A stretch of DNA of 64,000 bases from Rhodobiaceae bacterium (GTDB taxonomy: Bacteria; Pseudomonadota; Alphaproteobacteria; Rhizobiales; Tepidamorphaceae), in contig JACKJP010000006.1 of assembly GCA_020637895.1 (NCBI GenBank), forward strand, positions 186,001 to 250,000, given 5' to 3'. The notes below the pieces were generated by a model that worked only from the letters and a program-made list of their open reading frames with translations, searched no databases and was not told where the DNA came from. The position numbers and the translations under genes were made by a program. Each line of letters opens with the position of its first letter. Within the stretch, counting starts at the first letter, position 1. Positions 1-7,851 of this stretch are shown here, piece by piece.

Positions 1-201
1 GGCCTGCTCCAGCGCGCTGAAATAATCTGCCCCGTCGATGAAGAGGCATCCGTCGGCTGCTTCTGCCTTGGCGCAACAATTCTGTCCGGTCTGGGAAAGT
101 TCCTGCCACGGACGCCCGACACCCGAACGCGTTCGAGGGCTCGCCTCGTCGCGGCTTCTTGCAATCGGAATGGGGAGTTCGTCGACGGCGTCCATCCTCA
201 T
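1..201 (-). CDS. Phospholipase D-like protein, N-terminal fragment (cut by window start)
   Basis: The reverse strand is open from an ATG at 201 to the first base of the window, giving 67 residues. After about 25 variable residues it reads NCCAKAEAADGCLFIDGADY, which resembles the conserved beginning of bacterial phospholipase D/cardiolipin-synthase-like proteins (a Cys-containing strand, then FLIDGADYF before the first HKD domain). The HKD motifs lie outside the window, so function is inferred from this N-terminus only. An AGAGG ribosome site lies 5 bases before the ATG; a second in-frame ATG is at 195. A GGAAC-N17-GGTT element on this strand (264-239) could be an EcfG-type stress promoter. 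It is divergent from the DUF3008 gene. Confidence 0.6.
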   Translation of the reverse strand, partial: MRMDAVDELPIPIARSRDEASPRTRSGVGRPWQELSQTGQNCCAKAEAADGCLFIDGADYFSALEQA

Positions 202-238
202 TTGCCTCTTTGGTCGCTTGATGTGATTTCAGCTTCTG

Positions 239-264
239 AACCGTCATGCAGGCCGGTTTGTTCC
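239..264 (-). promoter_or_regulatory. Candidate EcfG-type promoter for the phospholipase D-like gene
   Basis: On the minus strand GGAAC (264-260) is followed after 17 bases by GGTT (242-239). The alphaproteobacterial general-stress sigma factor EcfG recognises GGAAC-N16/17-CGTT, so this differs by one base. Transcription would begin about 30 bases before the ATG at 201. Confidence 0.4.
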
Positions 265-284
265 TTGCAACGTTTGCGGATCCG

Positions 285-309
285 GCAACGAAGCACTGGC
301 GCCTGCGTT
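285..309 (+). promoter_or_regulatory. Candidate EcfG-type promoter for the DUF3008 gene
   Basis: GCAAC (285-289), 16 bases, CGTT (306-309): one mismatch from the EcfG consensus in the -35 element. It sits 40 bases before the ATG at 349. Confidence 0.35.
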
Positions 310-348
310 GTGAAGATGAGCACTGAAGGCCAAGGCGGAGGAAATGAC

Positions 349-534
349 ATGCCCGCTAAATCGAAAGCCCAGCAGAGAGCCGCTGGAGCAGCGCTCGCGG
401 CCAAACGCGGCGACATCAGGAAGAGTGAGTTGAGAGGCGCTTCAAAAGAGATGGAAACGTCGATGTCCGAAAAGGAACTGGAGGACCTTGCCTCCACGAA
501 GCTCAAGGGCAAGCCCGATCACGTCGGCGACTGA
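349..534 (+). CDS. DUF3008 family small basic protein
   Basis: A 61-residue protein beginning MPAKSKAQQRAAG and ending in a Lys-rich tail. The pattern of MPAKS(K/Q)AQQ, a GASKEM segment and SEKELEDLAST matches the DUF3008 family of small stress-associated alphaproteobacterial proteins, whose function is not established. The ATG at 349 was chosen because a GGAGGAA ribosome site lies 6 bases before it and family members start here, although the frame is open further upstream. The composition (Lys, Ala, Glu, no hydrophobic segment) suggests a soluble, flexible protein. A perfect 8-bp hairpin follows the stop codon. Confidence 0.8.
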   Translation: MPAKSKAQQRAAGAALAAKRGDIRKSELRGASKEMETSMSEKELEDLASTKLKGKPDHVGD

Positions 535-562
535 GACGACGGTTCCCTTTAGCGCCGTCGTC
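535..562 (+). terminator. Hairpin after the DUF3008 gene
   Basis: GACGACGG (535-542) pairs perfectly with CCGTCGTC (555-562) across a 12-base loop, starting at the base after the stop codon. No T-run follows, so it may be a 3' stabilising hairpin rather than an intrinsic terminator. Confidence 0.35.
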
Positions 563-629
563 AAGGACGCTCGCGGGCAAACCGGGCAGGCTGAATCGTG
601 GTTTCTTTGATCAAAGTTTTGCCACATGC

Positions 630-654
630 GGAACAAATTGCGCCCTGCATAGTT
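630..654 (+). promoter_or_regulatory. Candidate EcfG-type promoter for the glycine-zipper lipoprotein
   Basis: GGAAC (630-634), 16 bases, AGTT (651-654). The -35 element is exact and the -10 has one mismatch to CGTT. The lipoprotein start codon is 32 bases downstream. Confidence 0.45.
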
Positions 655-685
655 TCGCTCTGGGACATCAAGAGGAGAACGACTG

Positions 686-937
686 ATGAAATACGCATTC
701 ATGGCAATCGCGGCGCTGCTTCTGGCGACGGCCTGCACGCCGACCGAGCGTGGCGCGGTTGCGGGCGGTGCTGTTGGCGCTGCCGTTGGTGGCGCAGCCA
801 CCGGAACAGTTCAGGGCGCGGCTGTCGGCGGTGCTGTCGGCGCGGTTGCCGGTGCGCTGATCGGCCGTGCGAGCGAGCCGGGCCGCTGCATCTATCGTGA
901 CCGCTACGGTCGCCAGTATGTTGCCGCCTGCCCGTAA
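686..937 (+). CDS. Small glycine-zipper lipoprotein
   Basis: An 83-residue protein with a lipoprotein signal peptide: short positive start, hydrophobic AIAALLLATA, and the lipobox Cys at residue 17 (ATAC). The centre is a run of GxxxG/AxxxG repeats (VAGGAVGAAVGG, VQGAAVGGAVGAVAG), the glycine-zipper pattern that packs membrane helices in envelope proteins of the OsmB/YMGG type. The C-terminus has two Cys and a Tyr/Arg-rich stretch. AGAGGAG lies 8 bases before the ATG. It is single-gene, with a candidate EcfG promoter upstream and a strong terminator downstream, consistent with an envelope stress protein. Confidence 0.75.
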   Translation: MKYAFMAIAALLLATACTPTERGAVAGGAVGAAVGGAATGTVQGAAVGGAVGAVAGALIGRASEPGRCIYRDRYGRQYVAACP

Positions 938-962
938 GGCATTAGGCACGATCCAAAATCAG

Positions 963-990
963 ACCGCCGCGGTTTTCCGCGGCGGTTTTG
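963..990 (+). terminator. Rho-independent terminator of the glycine-zipper lipoprotein gene
   Basis: A perfect 10-bp stem, ACCGCCGCGG (963-972) with CCGCGGCGGT (977-986), closes a TTTT loop and is followed by TTTGTTTT. It lies 25 bases after the stop codon, before the convergent host-attachment gene. Confidence 0.85.
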
Positions 991-1009
991 TTTTGGCCGA
1001 GGTCGCGAT

Positions 1010-1453
1010 TTACGTTGTCAGCAGCCGCTCGATTTCTGAGACAGGATGGTTGGTATAGTCCTTGTCGACTTCAGAGATCACCGCAGCTGAGAGGCTGTTG
1101 GACATCGCCTTGCGCAACGTGCCCAGGACCGCCGAAGGCGCGACGACGACGAGCTTTGCAAACCGCCCCTTTGCATGAAGGGAATCGAGGCGGTCTGCTA
1201 CCGTTTCGGCAAAGCGATGTTCCTCCAGATCGTGCCAGTCGGTGGTTTCGAAAGCGCTTCGCGGTGCATCGCCGCCGGCCCGATAACGACCCGGCTCGTC
1301 GGTACCCTGTTCGTGTGTGGGCGGGTTCTCCTGTTCCATCAATCGTTCGACCTGGAAGTTCGGGTAGACCTCGTCGCCCTCGTTGCGCATCAGCAGGGCC
1401 TTGCGCCCGTCACCGACGACGATCCAGCAATCGTGGGGTATTTTCATCGACAT
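1010..1453 (-). CDS. Host attachment family protein
   Basis: A 147-residue soluble protein beginning MSMKIPHDCWIVVGDGRKALLMRN. The opening (W-I-V-V-x-D-G-R-K-A), the central H-x-x-E-E-H-R-F-A segment and the ending ADRLDSLHAKGRFAKLVVVAP with VLGTLR match the bacterial host-attachment protein family (AtsE-like, structurally related to archaeal release-factor folds). The name comes from Agrobacterium attachment mutants; the biochemical role is unsettled. The ATG at 1453 can be replaced by the one two codons later. It stands alone, convergent with the lipoprotein gene and upstream in reading sense of nothing obvious. Confidence 0.8.
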   Translation of the reverse strand: MSMKIPHDCWIVVGDGRKALLMRNEGDEVYPNFQVERLMEQENPPTHEQGTDEPGRYRAGGDAPRSAFETTDWHDLEEHRFAETVADRLDSLHAKGRFAKLVVVAPSAVLGTLRKAMSNSLSAAVISEVDKDYTNHPVSEIERLLTT

Positions 1454-1576
1454 TCTCGCGCCACCTCCCTGCAGAGTGTTGTTACGGCAGCGTAGCCGCA
1501 GCCGTGGGAGGCGCCTTGAGGCAGATCATGGAGAACTTGCGCCCGCCGTTCAGGGGGCAACGCGATGCGCGCGGCG

Positions 1577-3259
1577 TCAGTTCCGGCTTTCGAGCAGCCG
1601 CCGGGCGATGACCTGAGCCTGGATTTCGCCCGCACCCTCGAAAATGTTGAGGATGCGCGCATCCGCGAGCACCCGGCTGATCGGATACTCCATCGCAAAA
1701 CCGTTTCCGCCATGGATCTGCAGCGCGTTGTCGGCCGCCGCCCACGCAACGCGCGCGCCGAGCAGCTTGGCCATGCCCGCTTCGAGGTCGCAGCGTCGGC
1801 CCTGATCCTTCTCGCGGCCGGCGAAATAGGTCAGCTGACGCGTAATCAACAATTCGGCCGCCATCATTGCCAGCTTGTCGGCAACGCGCGGAAAATCGAT
1901 GATCGGACGCGCGAACTGGATGCGATCCATGGCATATTTCAGGCCGAGTTCGAGCGCGCACTGGGCGACGCCGATGGCACGCGCGGCTGTCTGGATCCGG
2001 GCCGATTCGAAGGTCTCCATAAGCTGCTTGAAGCCTTGGCCTTCCTTGCCGCCGAGAAGGTTTTCCACCTTGACCTCGAAGCCGTCGAAGGAGATGTCGA
2101 ATTCCTTCATGCCGCGATAGCCGATAACCTCGATCTCGCCACCGGTCATCCCATCGGCCGGGAAGGGACTTGAGTCATCGCCGCGAGGCTTTTCCGCCAG
2201 CAGCATGGAAAGGCCCTTGTAGCCCTTCTCCGACGGATTGGTGCGAACCAGCAACGTCATCAGGTCGGCGCGAACCGGATGGGTGATCCAGGTCTTCTGG
2301 CCGGTGACGCGGTAGACGTCGCCATCCTTCACCGCACGGGTCGTCAGGCTGGCAAGGTCCGATCCGGTATTGGGCTCGGTGAACACGGCGGTGGGAAGAA
2401 TTTCCGCAGAGGCGATCTTGGGCAGCCAATACTGCTTCTGTTCCTCGGTGCCGCCGGTCAAGATGAGTTCGGCGGCGATTTCCGACCGTGTGCCGATGGA
2501 ACCGATGGCGATCCAGCCGCGCGACAATTCCTCGGAAACGACGCACATCGATTCCTTGCCAAGGCCGAGGCCGCCATATTCTTCGGGAATCGTCAGTCCG
2601 AATACGCCAAGTTCAGCGGCGTGGGCGATGATTTCCAGCGGGATGTATTCGTTGGCCAGATGCCACTCATGGGCGTGCGGCACGACTTCGCTTTCGGCGA
2701 AGCGACGCATTTCCTCGCGCATGGCCTCGAGCGTTTCATCAAGGCCGCCATCGCCGATCGGCCCGCCATGCCAGTCCCGCATCAGCGTGACGAGCGCGGC
2801 GCGATTGTCGATTGTATTGCCGTCGGCGATCAGCCGGGTAACGGGCTCGGTCAGGAATTCTTCGGTCGCGTCGCGGCCAAGCCCGACATCGGCAAGGCGG
2901 AAAATCTCGCCCTGGTTCATGGCCATGCCATGGATCATCTGGTTGAGATATTCGCCGGCGCCGATCCGCACCAGCAATTCCTCGGTACGCCCGAAGCGCC
3001 CCTCGGCCGTCATCCTGTCGGTGTAGGAGGCAAGCTGAACGATCGCCTGCGTGTAGGTGGCAAGCCAGGCGAGACCATGGACGGCATGCTGATGGGCATC
3101 GAGAAGGCCGGCTTCCGGCGTGCCGGAAGGCGCGACCATCTCCAATACGCCCGCGCGTGCTTTCGCCAGAAGCTTTTCCCCGGCAATCGCCGCATCGCGC
3201 AGATCTTCGATCAGTGCGGCCTCGGCGCCGGCATTCTCATTGGCATGGGCCAGGGACAT
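1577..3259 (-). CDS. mcd: (2S)-methylsuccinyl-CoA dehydrogenase
   Basis: A 560-residue flavoprotein of the acyl-CoA dehydrogenase superfamily. It has a roughly 150-residue N-terminal extension before the usual fold, which separates methylsuccinyl-CoA dehydrogenase from ordinary 380-residue enzymes. The middle/C-terminal fold begins near LDETLEAMREEMRRFAE; TEPNTGSDLASL is the flavin/substrate segment and IFEGAGEIQ near the end holds the catalytic-type Glu. Mcd oxidises (2S)-methylsuccinyl-CoA to mesaconyl-CoA in the ethylmalonyl-CoA pathway. It lies 58 bases downstream of ccr on the same strand, and ecm is close by on the other strand, which supports the pathway assignment. ATG 3259 is preferred to the GTG at 3262. 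Confidence 0.9.
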   Translation of the reverse strand: MSLAHANENAGAEAALIEDLRDAAIAGEKLLAKARAGVLEMVAPSGTPEAGLLDAHQHAVHGLAWLATYTQAIVQLASYTDRMTAEGRFGRTEELLVRIGAGEYLNQMIHGMAMNQGEIFRLADVGLGRDATEEFLTEPVTRLIADGNTIDNRAALVTLMRDWHGGPIGDGGLDETLEAMREEMRRFAESEVVPHAHEWHLANEYIPLEIIAHAAELGVFGLTIPEEYGGLGLGKESMCVVSEELSRGWIAIGSIGTRSEIAAELILTGGTEEQKQYWLPKIASAEILPTAVFTEPNTGSDLASLTTRAVKDGDVYRVTGQKTWITHPVRADLMTLLVRTNPSEKGYKGLSMLLAEKPRGDDSSPFPADGMTGGEIEVIGYRGMKEFDISFDGFEVKVENLLGGKEGQGFKQLMETFESARIQTAARAIGVAQCALELGLKYAMDRIQFARPIIDFPRVADKLAMMAAELLITRQLTYFAGREKDQGRRCDLEAGMAKLLGARVAWAAADNALQIHGGNGFAMEYPISRVLADARILNIFEGAGEIQAQVIARRLLESRN

Positions 3260-3316
3260 CACTTACCACCCTTCTTCAAGGCATTGGCTGCCGGTTGCCC
3301 GGCCCGCCGATGACGG

Positions 3317-4621
3317 TCAGGCCTGACCGGTTTCTTCCAGCACGTCCTCGAAAGTCCGCAGGCCCGGACGCGGCGCACAGACCAGCACCGCCATGTTGCC
3401 CGGTGCATGTTCGTTGCGCATCATCTTCATATGAGCCTTGGGAATCTGGTCCCACGGGAAGACTTCCGACATGCACGGATCGACGCGGCGTTCGATGACG
3501 AAGTTGTTGGCTTCGCTTGCCTGCTTGAGATGGGCAAAATGCGAGCCCTGAATGCGCTTCTGGCGCATCCAGACGTAGCGCGCGTCGAAGGTGATGTTGA
3601 AACCGGTCGTGCCGGCGCAGAACACGACCATGCCGCCGCGCTTGACCACCAGCGCCGAGACGGGGAACGTCGCCTCGCCCGGATGCTCGAAGACCATGTC
3701 GACATCGTTGCCCTTGCCGGTGATGTCCCAGATCGCCTTGCCGAACTTGCGGGCTTCCTTGACCCAGTCATTGTACTCGGCGGTGTTGACCGTGGGCATC
3801 TGGCCCCAGCAATTGAAATCCTTGCGATTGATGACGCCCTTGGCGCCGAGGCTGAGCACGTAATCGCGCTTGCTCTCGTCGGAGATGACGCCAATCGCAT
3901 TGGCACCGGCTGCGGCGATAAGCTGGACGCCGAAAACACCCAGGCCACCGGACGCGCCCCAGACGAGCACGTTGTCGCCGGGACGAAGCTGATGCGGCGC
4001 GTGGCCGAACAGCATGCGATAGGCGGTGGCGAGCGTCAGCGTGTAGCAGGCAGCTTCTTCCCAGGTCAGATGCTGCGGACGCGGCATGAGCTGGCGGGCC
4101 TGAACTCGGCAGAACTGGGCAAATGAGCCATCCGGCGTTTCATAGCCCCAGATGCGCTGGCTGGGCGAGAACATCGGGTCGCCGCCATTGCATTCCTCGT
4201 CGTCGCCATCGTCCTGGTTGCAATGGACGACGACTTCATCGCCGACCTTCCACCGCTTCACTTTCGAACCTACGGCCCAGACGATGCCGGACGCGTCGGA
4301 CCCGGCCACGTGATAGGGGATCTTGTGATAGTCGATGGGGGAAATCGGCGTTCCGAGCGAAGCCCAGACGCCATTGTAGTTGACGCCGGCGGCCATCACG
4401 TAGACCAGAACCTCGTCGTCACCGATCTCCCATGTGGGAAGCTCTTCCACCTTCATGGCCGTATCGGGTTCACCGTGACGTTCCTGACGGATCGCCCAAC
4501 CGTACATGCGGGCAGGGACGTGTCCGAGCGGGGGAACTTCGCCGAGCTCGTACAGATCCTTCTTCTCCGACTTGTAGGTCGGCGGCACCGCTGCAATTTC
4601 CTGTTTCGACATTTCGTTCAT
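3317..4621 (-). CDS. ccr: Crotonyl-CoA carboxylase/reductase
   Basis: A 434-residue medium-chain dehydrogenase/reductase matching crotonyl-CoA carboxylase/reductase in length and sequence: YKSEKKDLYELGEVPPLGHV at the start, the cofactor loop GASGGLGVFGVQL, then NRKDFNCWGQMP and the FEHPGEATFPVS region typical of Ccr. The enzyme reductively carboxylates crotonyl-CoA to ethylmalonyl-CoA with NADPH and CO2, the committed step of the ethylmalonyl-CoA pathway used for acetyl-CoA assimilation, and a supplier of C4/C5 precursors. It is first in a ccr-mcd transcription unit. GGAG lies close to ATG 4621; the ATG three codons later (4612) is an alternative. Confidence 0.96.
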   Translation of the reverse strand: MNEMSKQEIAAVPPTYKSEKKDLYELGEVPPLGHVPARMYGWAIRQERHGEPDTAMKVEELPTWEIGDDEVLVYVMAAGVNYNGVWASLGTPISPIDYHKIPYHVAGSDASGIVWAVGSKVKRWKVGDEVVVHCNQDDGDDEECNGGDPMFSPSQRIWGYETPDGSFAQFCRVQARQLMPRPQHLTWEEAACYTLTLATAYRMLFGHAPHQLRPGDNVLVWGASGGLGVFGVQLIAAAGANAIGVISDESKRDYVLSLGAKGVINRKDFNCWGQMPTVNTAEYNDWVKEARKFGKAIWDITGKGNDVDMVFEHPGEATFPVSALVVKRGGMVVFCAGTTGFNITFDARYVWMRQKRIQGSHFAHLKQASEANNFVIERRVDPCMSEVFPWDQIPKAHMKMMRNEHAPGNMAVLVCAPRPGLRTFEDVLEETGQA

Positions 4622-4768
4622 AACTCCACAACCGGCGTCGGCTCTCCCGTATCCCCGATCAATCCGAAAATCAAATGGGTCGGTATCGCGCCGCCAGTCC
4701 TTTTGTAAATGGTCCGCGATTGAGGATAAGGTATCAGAACTCGTTCAAATGATGCAATGCAGCAGAAA

Positions 4769-4785
4769 GTTGCGTGCATCGCAAC
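4769..4785. promoter_or_regulatory. Perfect dyad upstream of the GlsB-type gene
   Basis: GTTGCG (4769-4774), TGCAT, CGCAAC (4780-4785): a perfect 6-bp dyad in the ccr/glsB-like intergenic region, 14 bases before the start codon of the membrane protein gene and next to its AGGGGGG ribosome site. It could be an operator or an RNA hairpin next to the ribosome site. No regulator is assigned. Confidence 0.35.
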
Positions 4786-4799
4786 AGGGGGGCTGACCC

Positions 4800-5051
4800 A
4801 TGGCCATAGAATCCATCATTGTTCTTCTGATCATCGGGCTGATCGCCGGCTGGCTTGCCGGCAAGATCATGCGCGGGGCCGGTTTCGGCCTTGTGGGCAA
4901 CATCGTCGTCGGCATCGTCGGCGCCTTCATCGGCAGCTACGTGCTTGGCGCACTCGGCGTCGGTCTTGGTGGTGGTATCATTTCCGCCATCGTCGGCGCG
5001 ACGCTCGGTGCGGTGATCCTCCTGTTCATCATCGGATTGATCAAGCGCTGA
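4800..5051 (+). CDS. GlsB/YeaQ/YmgE family stress-response membrane protein
   Basis: An 83-residue, almost wholly hydrophobic protein with three predicted membrane segments (about residues 4-22, 27-50 and 55-80). The order GLIAGWLAGKIMRG, GFGLVGNIVVGIVGAFIGSYVLG, IISAIVGATLGAVILLFIIG is characteristic of the transglycosylase-associated/GlsB/YeaQ family. These are inner-membrane proteins induced by general stress; molecular function is unknown. An AGGGGGG ribosome site precedes the ATG. It sits between divergent ccr and ecm but has no expected link to the pathway. Confidence 0.9.
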   Translation: MAIESIIVLLIIGLIAGWLAGKIMRGAGFGLVGNIVVGIVGAFIGSYVLGALGVGLGGGIISAIVGATLGAVILLFIIGLIKR

Positions 5052-5191
5052 ACGAACGCGCCGGCGGGCCGGCCCAGAGTCCGGTTGCGCCGCAGCCCTG
5101 TTGCATTGCAATATCCACACTGGATCGCTAAACGCGGTTCCGTTCCGGACGCGCGTCGTCCGGGATTTGCATGTTGCGGAGTGACGAGACG

Positions 5192-7165
5192 ATGAGCGAG
5201 ACGAAGAAGGACAAGCCCTGGATTTTCAGGACCTATGCGGGCCATTCCACCGCCGCTGAATCCAACAAGCTCTACCGGGCCAATCTCGCCAAGGGTCAGA
5301 CCGGTCTTTCGATCGCGTTCGATCTGCCCACGCAGACCGGCTACGACAGCGACAACGTGCTGTCGCGAGGCGAAGTCGGCAAGGTCGGGGTGCCGATCTC
5401 CCACCTCGGTGACATGCGGCAATTGCTCGACGGCATTCCGCTGGAGACGATGAATACGTCGATGACGATCAATGCGACGGCGGCATGGCTGCTGGCGCTC
5501 TATGTCGCGACCGGAGACGAGCAGGGCGCCGATCGCGCCAAGCTGACCGGCACCACGCAGAACGACGTCATCAAGGAATATCTGTCGCGCGGAACCTACG
5601 TCTTTCCGCCACAGCCCTCCATGCGGCTGACGACGGACATCATCGCCTGGACCTATCGGGAAGTACCGAAATGGAACCCGATGAACGTCTGCTCCTATCA
5701 TCTTCAGGAGGCCGGGGCGACGCCGGTACAGGAACTGGCATTCGCTTTGGCAATCGCGCTGGCGGTGCTCGACAATATCCGTGACAGCAGCGCGGTGCCG
5801 GACGACGAATTCGCCATCGCCGCGCAACGCATCTCGTTCTTCGTCAATGCGGGCATCCGGTTCGTCACCGAAATCTGCAAGATGCGGGCGTTCACCGAGT
5901 TGTGGGATGAGTTGCTGGAAAGCCGCTACGGCATCAGCGACGCCAAGGCCCGCCGGTTCCGCTATGGCGTGCAGGTCAATTCGCTGGGTCTCACCGAGCA
6001 ACAGCCCGAGAACAATGTCTACCGCATCCTCTTGGAGACGCTGGCGGTGACGCTGTCCAAGGATGCGCGCGCCCGCGCCGTCCAGCTTCCGGCGTGGAAC
6101 GAGGCGCTGGGCCTGCCGCGGCCATGGGATCAGCAGTGGTCCCTGCGCATGCAGCAGATCCTGGCCTACGAGACGGATCTTCTCGAATATGGCGACCTGT
6201 TCGACGGTTCGCACGCCGTCGCTGCGAAGGTTCGCGAGTTGAAGGAAGAGGCGCTTGCCGAACTTGCCCGGATCGATGCGATGGGCGGCGCGGTCGCGGC
6301 CGTTGAATCCAGCTACATGAAGCAGGCGCTGGTGGAATCCAACACCAAACGCCTTGAAGCCATCGAGCGCGGCGACATGAAGGTCGTCGGCGTGAATGCC
6401 TGGACGGAAACCGAGCCTTCGCCGCTGTCCACCGGCGAGGGTTCGATCCTGACGGTGCCGGAATCTGTCGAGCGCGAACAGGTTGAAGCGCTGAAGGCGT
6501 GGCGCGCGCAGCGCGACGCCAGGGCGGTGGAAACGGCGCTGGCCGACCTCAAGGCATCGGCCCAGGAAGGCCGCAACATCATGGAGCCCTCGATCGCCTG
6601 CGCCAAGGCGGGCGTGACGACGGGCGAATGGGGCCAGACGCTGCGAGAGGTCTTCGGTGAATATCGCGCGCCGACCGGCGTAGGCCGGGCCGCGCGGGCG
6701 GACAGCGAGGGGCTCGACGAGGTGCGTTCCGCGGTCGACAGCGCGGCGGCGGCGCTTGGCCGGCGGCTGAAAATTCTCGTCGGCAAGCCCGGTCTCGACG
6801 GTCATTCGAACGGTGCTGAACAGATTGCCGTCAGGGCTCGCGATTGCGGCATGGAGGTCGTCTATGAAGGCATTCGCCTGACGCCGGCCGAAATCGTCAA
6901 TGCCGCGCTTGAGGAGAGCGTCCACATCGTCGGACTGTCGATCCTGTCGGGATCGCACCGGCCGCTCGTTTCCGATGTCATGACGCGAATGCGGGCCGCC
7001 GGCCTTGGCGATGTTCCGGTCGTCGTTGGCGGCATCATCCCGCCGGAAGACGCCACGGCGATGCGCGCTGAAGGTGTCGCGGCGGTCTACACGCCGAAGG
7101 ATTTCCGCTTGAACGACATCATGGCCGATATCGTCCGGATCGTGACCGCGAAATCAGCCGCCTGA
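5192..7165 (+). CDS. ecm: Ethylmalonyl-CoA mutase (cobalamin-dependent)
   Basis: A 657-residue B12-dependent acyl-CoA mutase. The N-terminal 520 residues form the substrate barrel (RTYAGHSTAAESN, FDLPTQTGYDSDN, MTINATAAWLLALY, YVFPPQPSMRLTTDI). The C-terminal domain binds cobalamin through D-x-H-x-x-G, with His538 in LDGHSNG and GLSILSGSH after it. The combination of ccr and mcd alongside points to (2R)-ethylmalonyl-CoA mutase rather than methylmalonyl-CoA mutase. The reaction makes methylsuccinyl-CoA, the substrate of Mcd. ATG 5192 has GGAG about 10 bases upstream; an earlier in-frame ATG at 5171 lacks one. Cobalamin supply is consistent with cobS-cobT elsewhere in the window. Confidence 0.93.
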   Translation: MSETKKDKPWIFRTYAGHSTAAESNKLYRANLAKGQTGLSIAFDLPTQTGYDSDNVLSRGEVGKVGVPISHLGDMRQLLDGIPLETMNTSMTINATAAWLLALYVATGDEQGADRAKLTGTTQNDVIKEYLSRGTYVFPPQPSMRLTTDIIAWTYREVPKWNPMNVCSYHLQEAGATPVQELAFALAIALAVLDNIRDSSAVPDDEFAIAAQRISFFVNAGIRFVTEICKMRAFTELWDELLESRYGISDAKARRFRYGVQVNSLGLTEQQPENNVYRILLETLAVTLSKDARARAVQLPAWNEALGLPRPWDQQWSLRMQQILAYETDLLEYGDLFDGSHAVAAKVRELKEEALAELARIDAMGGAVAAVESSYMKQALVESNTKRLEAIERGDMKVVGVNAWTETEPSPLSTGEGSILTVPESVEREQVEALKAWRAQRDARAVETALADLKASAQEGRNIMEPSIACAKAGVTTGEWGQTLREVFGEYRAPTGVGRAARADSEGLDEVRSAVDSAAAALGRRLKILVGKPGLDGHSNGAEQIAVRARDCGMEVVYEGIRLTPAEIVNAALEESVHIVGLSILSGSHRPLVSDVMTRMRAAGLGDVPVVVGGIIPPEDATAMRAEGVAAVYTPKDFRLNDIMADIVRIVTAKSAA

Positions 7166-7173
7166 GCACGAAG

Positions 7174-7632
7174 TTAACCGGGTGGCAGCGCTGCTGTCTC
7201 CTTTGACGTCGACAGGGCGATGACGGTTTCGGTGCGTTCAACGCCGGCGACCTGCTTGACGGTCTCGGCGAGAAATCTCTCCAGCGCGCCCGTATTCCGC
7301 ACGCGCACCTTGATCAGGTAATTCCACGCGCCCGTTACATGATGGCACTCGAGAACCTCGGGGGCCTCCGCCATCGTCTCGCGAAACGGCCTGTCGACAG
7401 CCGTGTTCGTCCAGCCAACGAACACGAAAGCCAACAGGTCCAGACCGACAGCCTCCGGATCGACGCGCGCGTGGAAGCCGGTGATGATGGCATTCGCCAC
7501 GAGGCGCCTGATCCGGTCATTGAGCGTCGATGCCGGAACGCCAGTCTGTTCGCTTAGGCGCGCCAGAGGCAGTCTGTCATTGTCCTGGAGAAGGGCGAGA
7601 ATCCGGCGGTCGATCTCGTCAAGCTTCTGCAT
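7174..7632 (-). CDS. Lrp/AsnC family transcriptional regulator
   Basis: A 152-residue regulator. The winged-helix domain begins KLDEIDRRILALLQDNDRLPLARLSEQTG and its recognition helix follows (VPASTLNDRIRRL); the remainder is the RAM/ligand-binding ferredoxin-like domain (FVGWTNTAVDRPF ... VRNTGALERFLAETVKQVAGVERTETVIALS). ATG 7632, preceded by GGAG, starts the protein at the conserved point. ATG 7662 has an equally good GGAGGG site and would add ten residues. The gene is convergent with ecm, with only 8 bases between stops, so no regulatory link is implied. An AT-rich dyad upstream may be its own operator. Confidence 0.88.
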   Translation of the reverse strand: MQKLDEIDRRILALLQDNDRLPLARLSEQTGVPASTLNDRIRRLVANAIITGFHARVDPEAVGLDLLAFVFVGWTNTAVDRPFRETMAEAPEVLECHHVTGAWNYLIKVRVRNTGALERFLAETVKQVAGVERTETVIALSTSKETAALPPG

Positions 7633-7749
7633 CGCGTCTCCGTCATCTGCATGTGACGACATTCTAAAAGCCCTCCACCGATTCGCCATCCGCAGTTTTG
7701 CTGAGCCGTCGCGAGCGAAAAATGCCGCGCAAGACGTGTTGAGAATGTC

Positions 7750-7774
7750 ATATTTTCATAATTTCGTAAAATAT
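7750..7774. promoter_or_regulatory. AT-rich dyad between the Lrp-type gene and the OMP gene
   Basis: ATATTTT (7750-7756) and AAAATAT (7768-7774) flank an 11-base AT-rich centre. The whole 7740-7800 region is far more AT-rich than its surroundings. Lrp/AsnC proteins typically bind such imperfect AT-rich palindromes, so autoregulation and control of the divergent outer-membrane gene is a reasonable inference. Confidence 0.4.
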
Positions 7775-7851
7775 CCGAATTAATTTGTTTGACACCGTCA
7801 ATTTTACGGAATACCGGATTTTTAACGTCAAACAATGGAGCTGTGATCGGC

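Noticed and set aside
4937..6958. A 673-codon minus-strand frame over ecm
   Set aside because: Shadow of ecm: Arg/His/Gln-rich composition, no motifs, no ribosome site.
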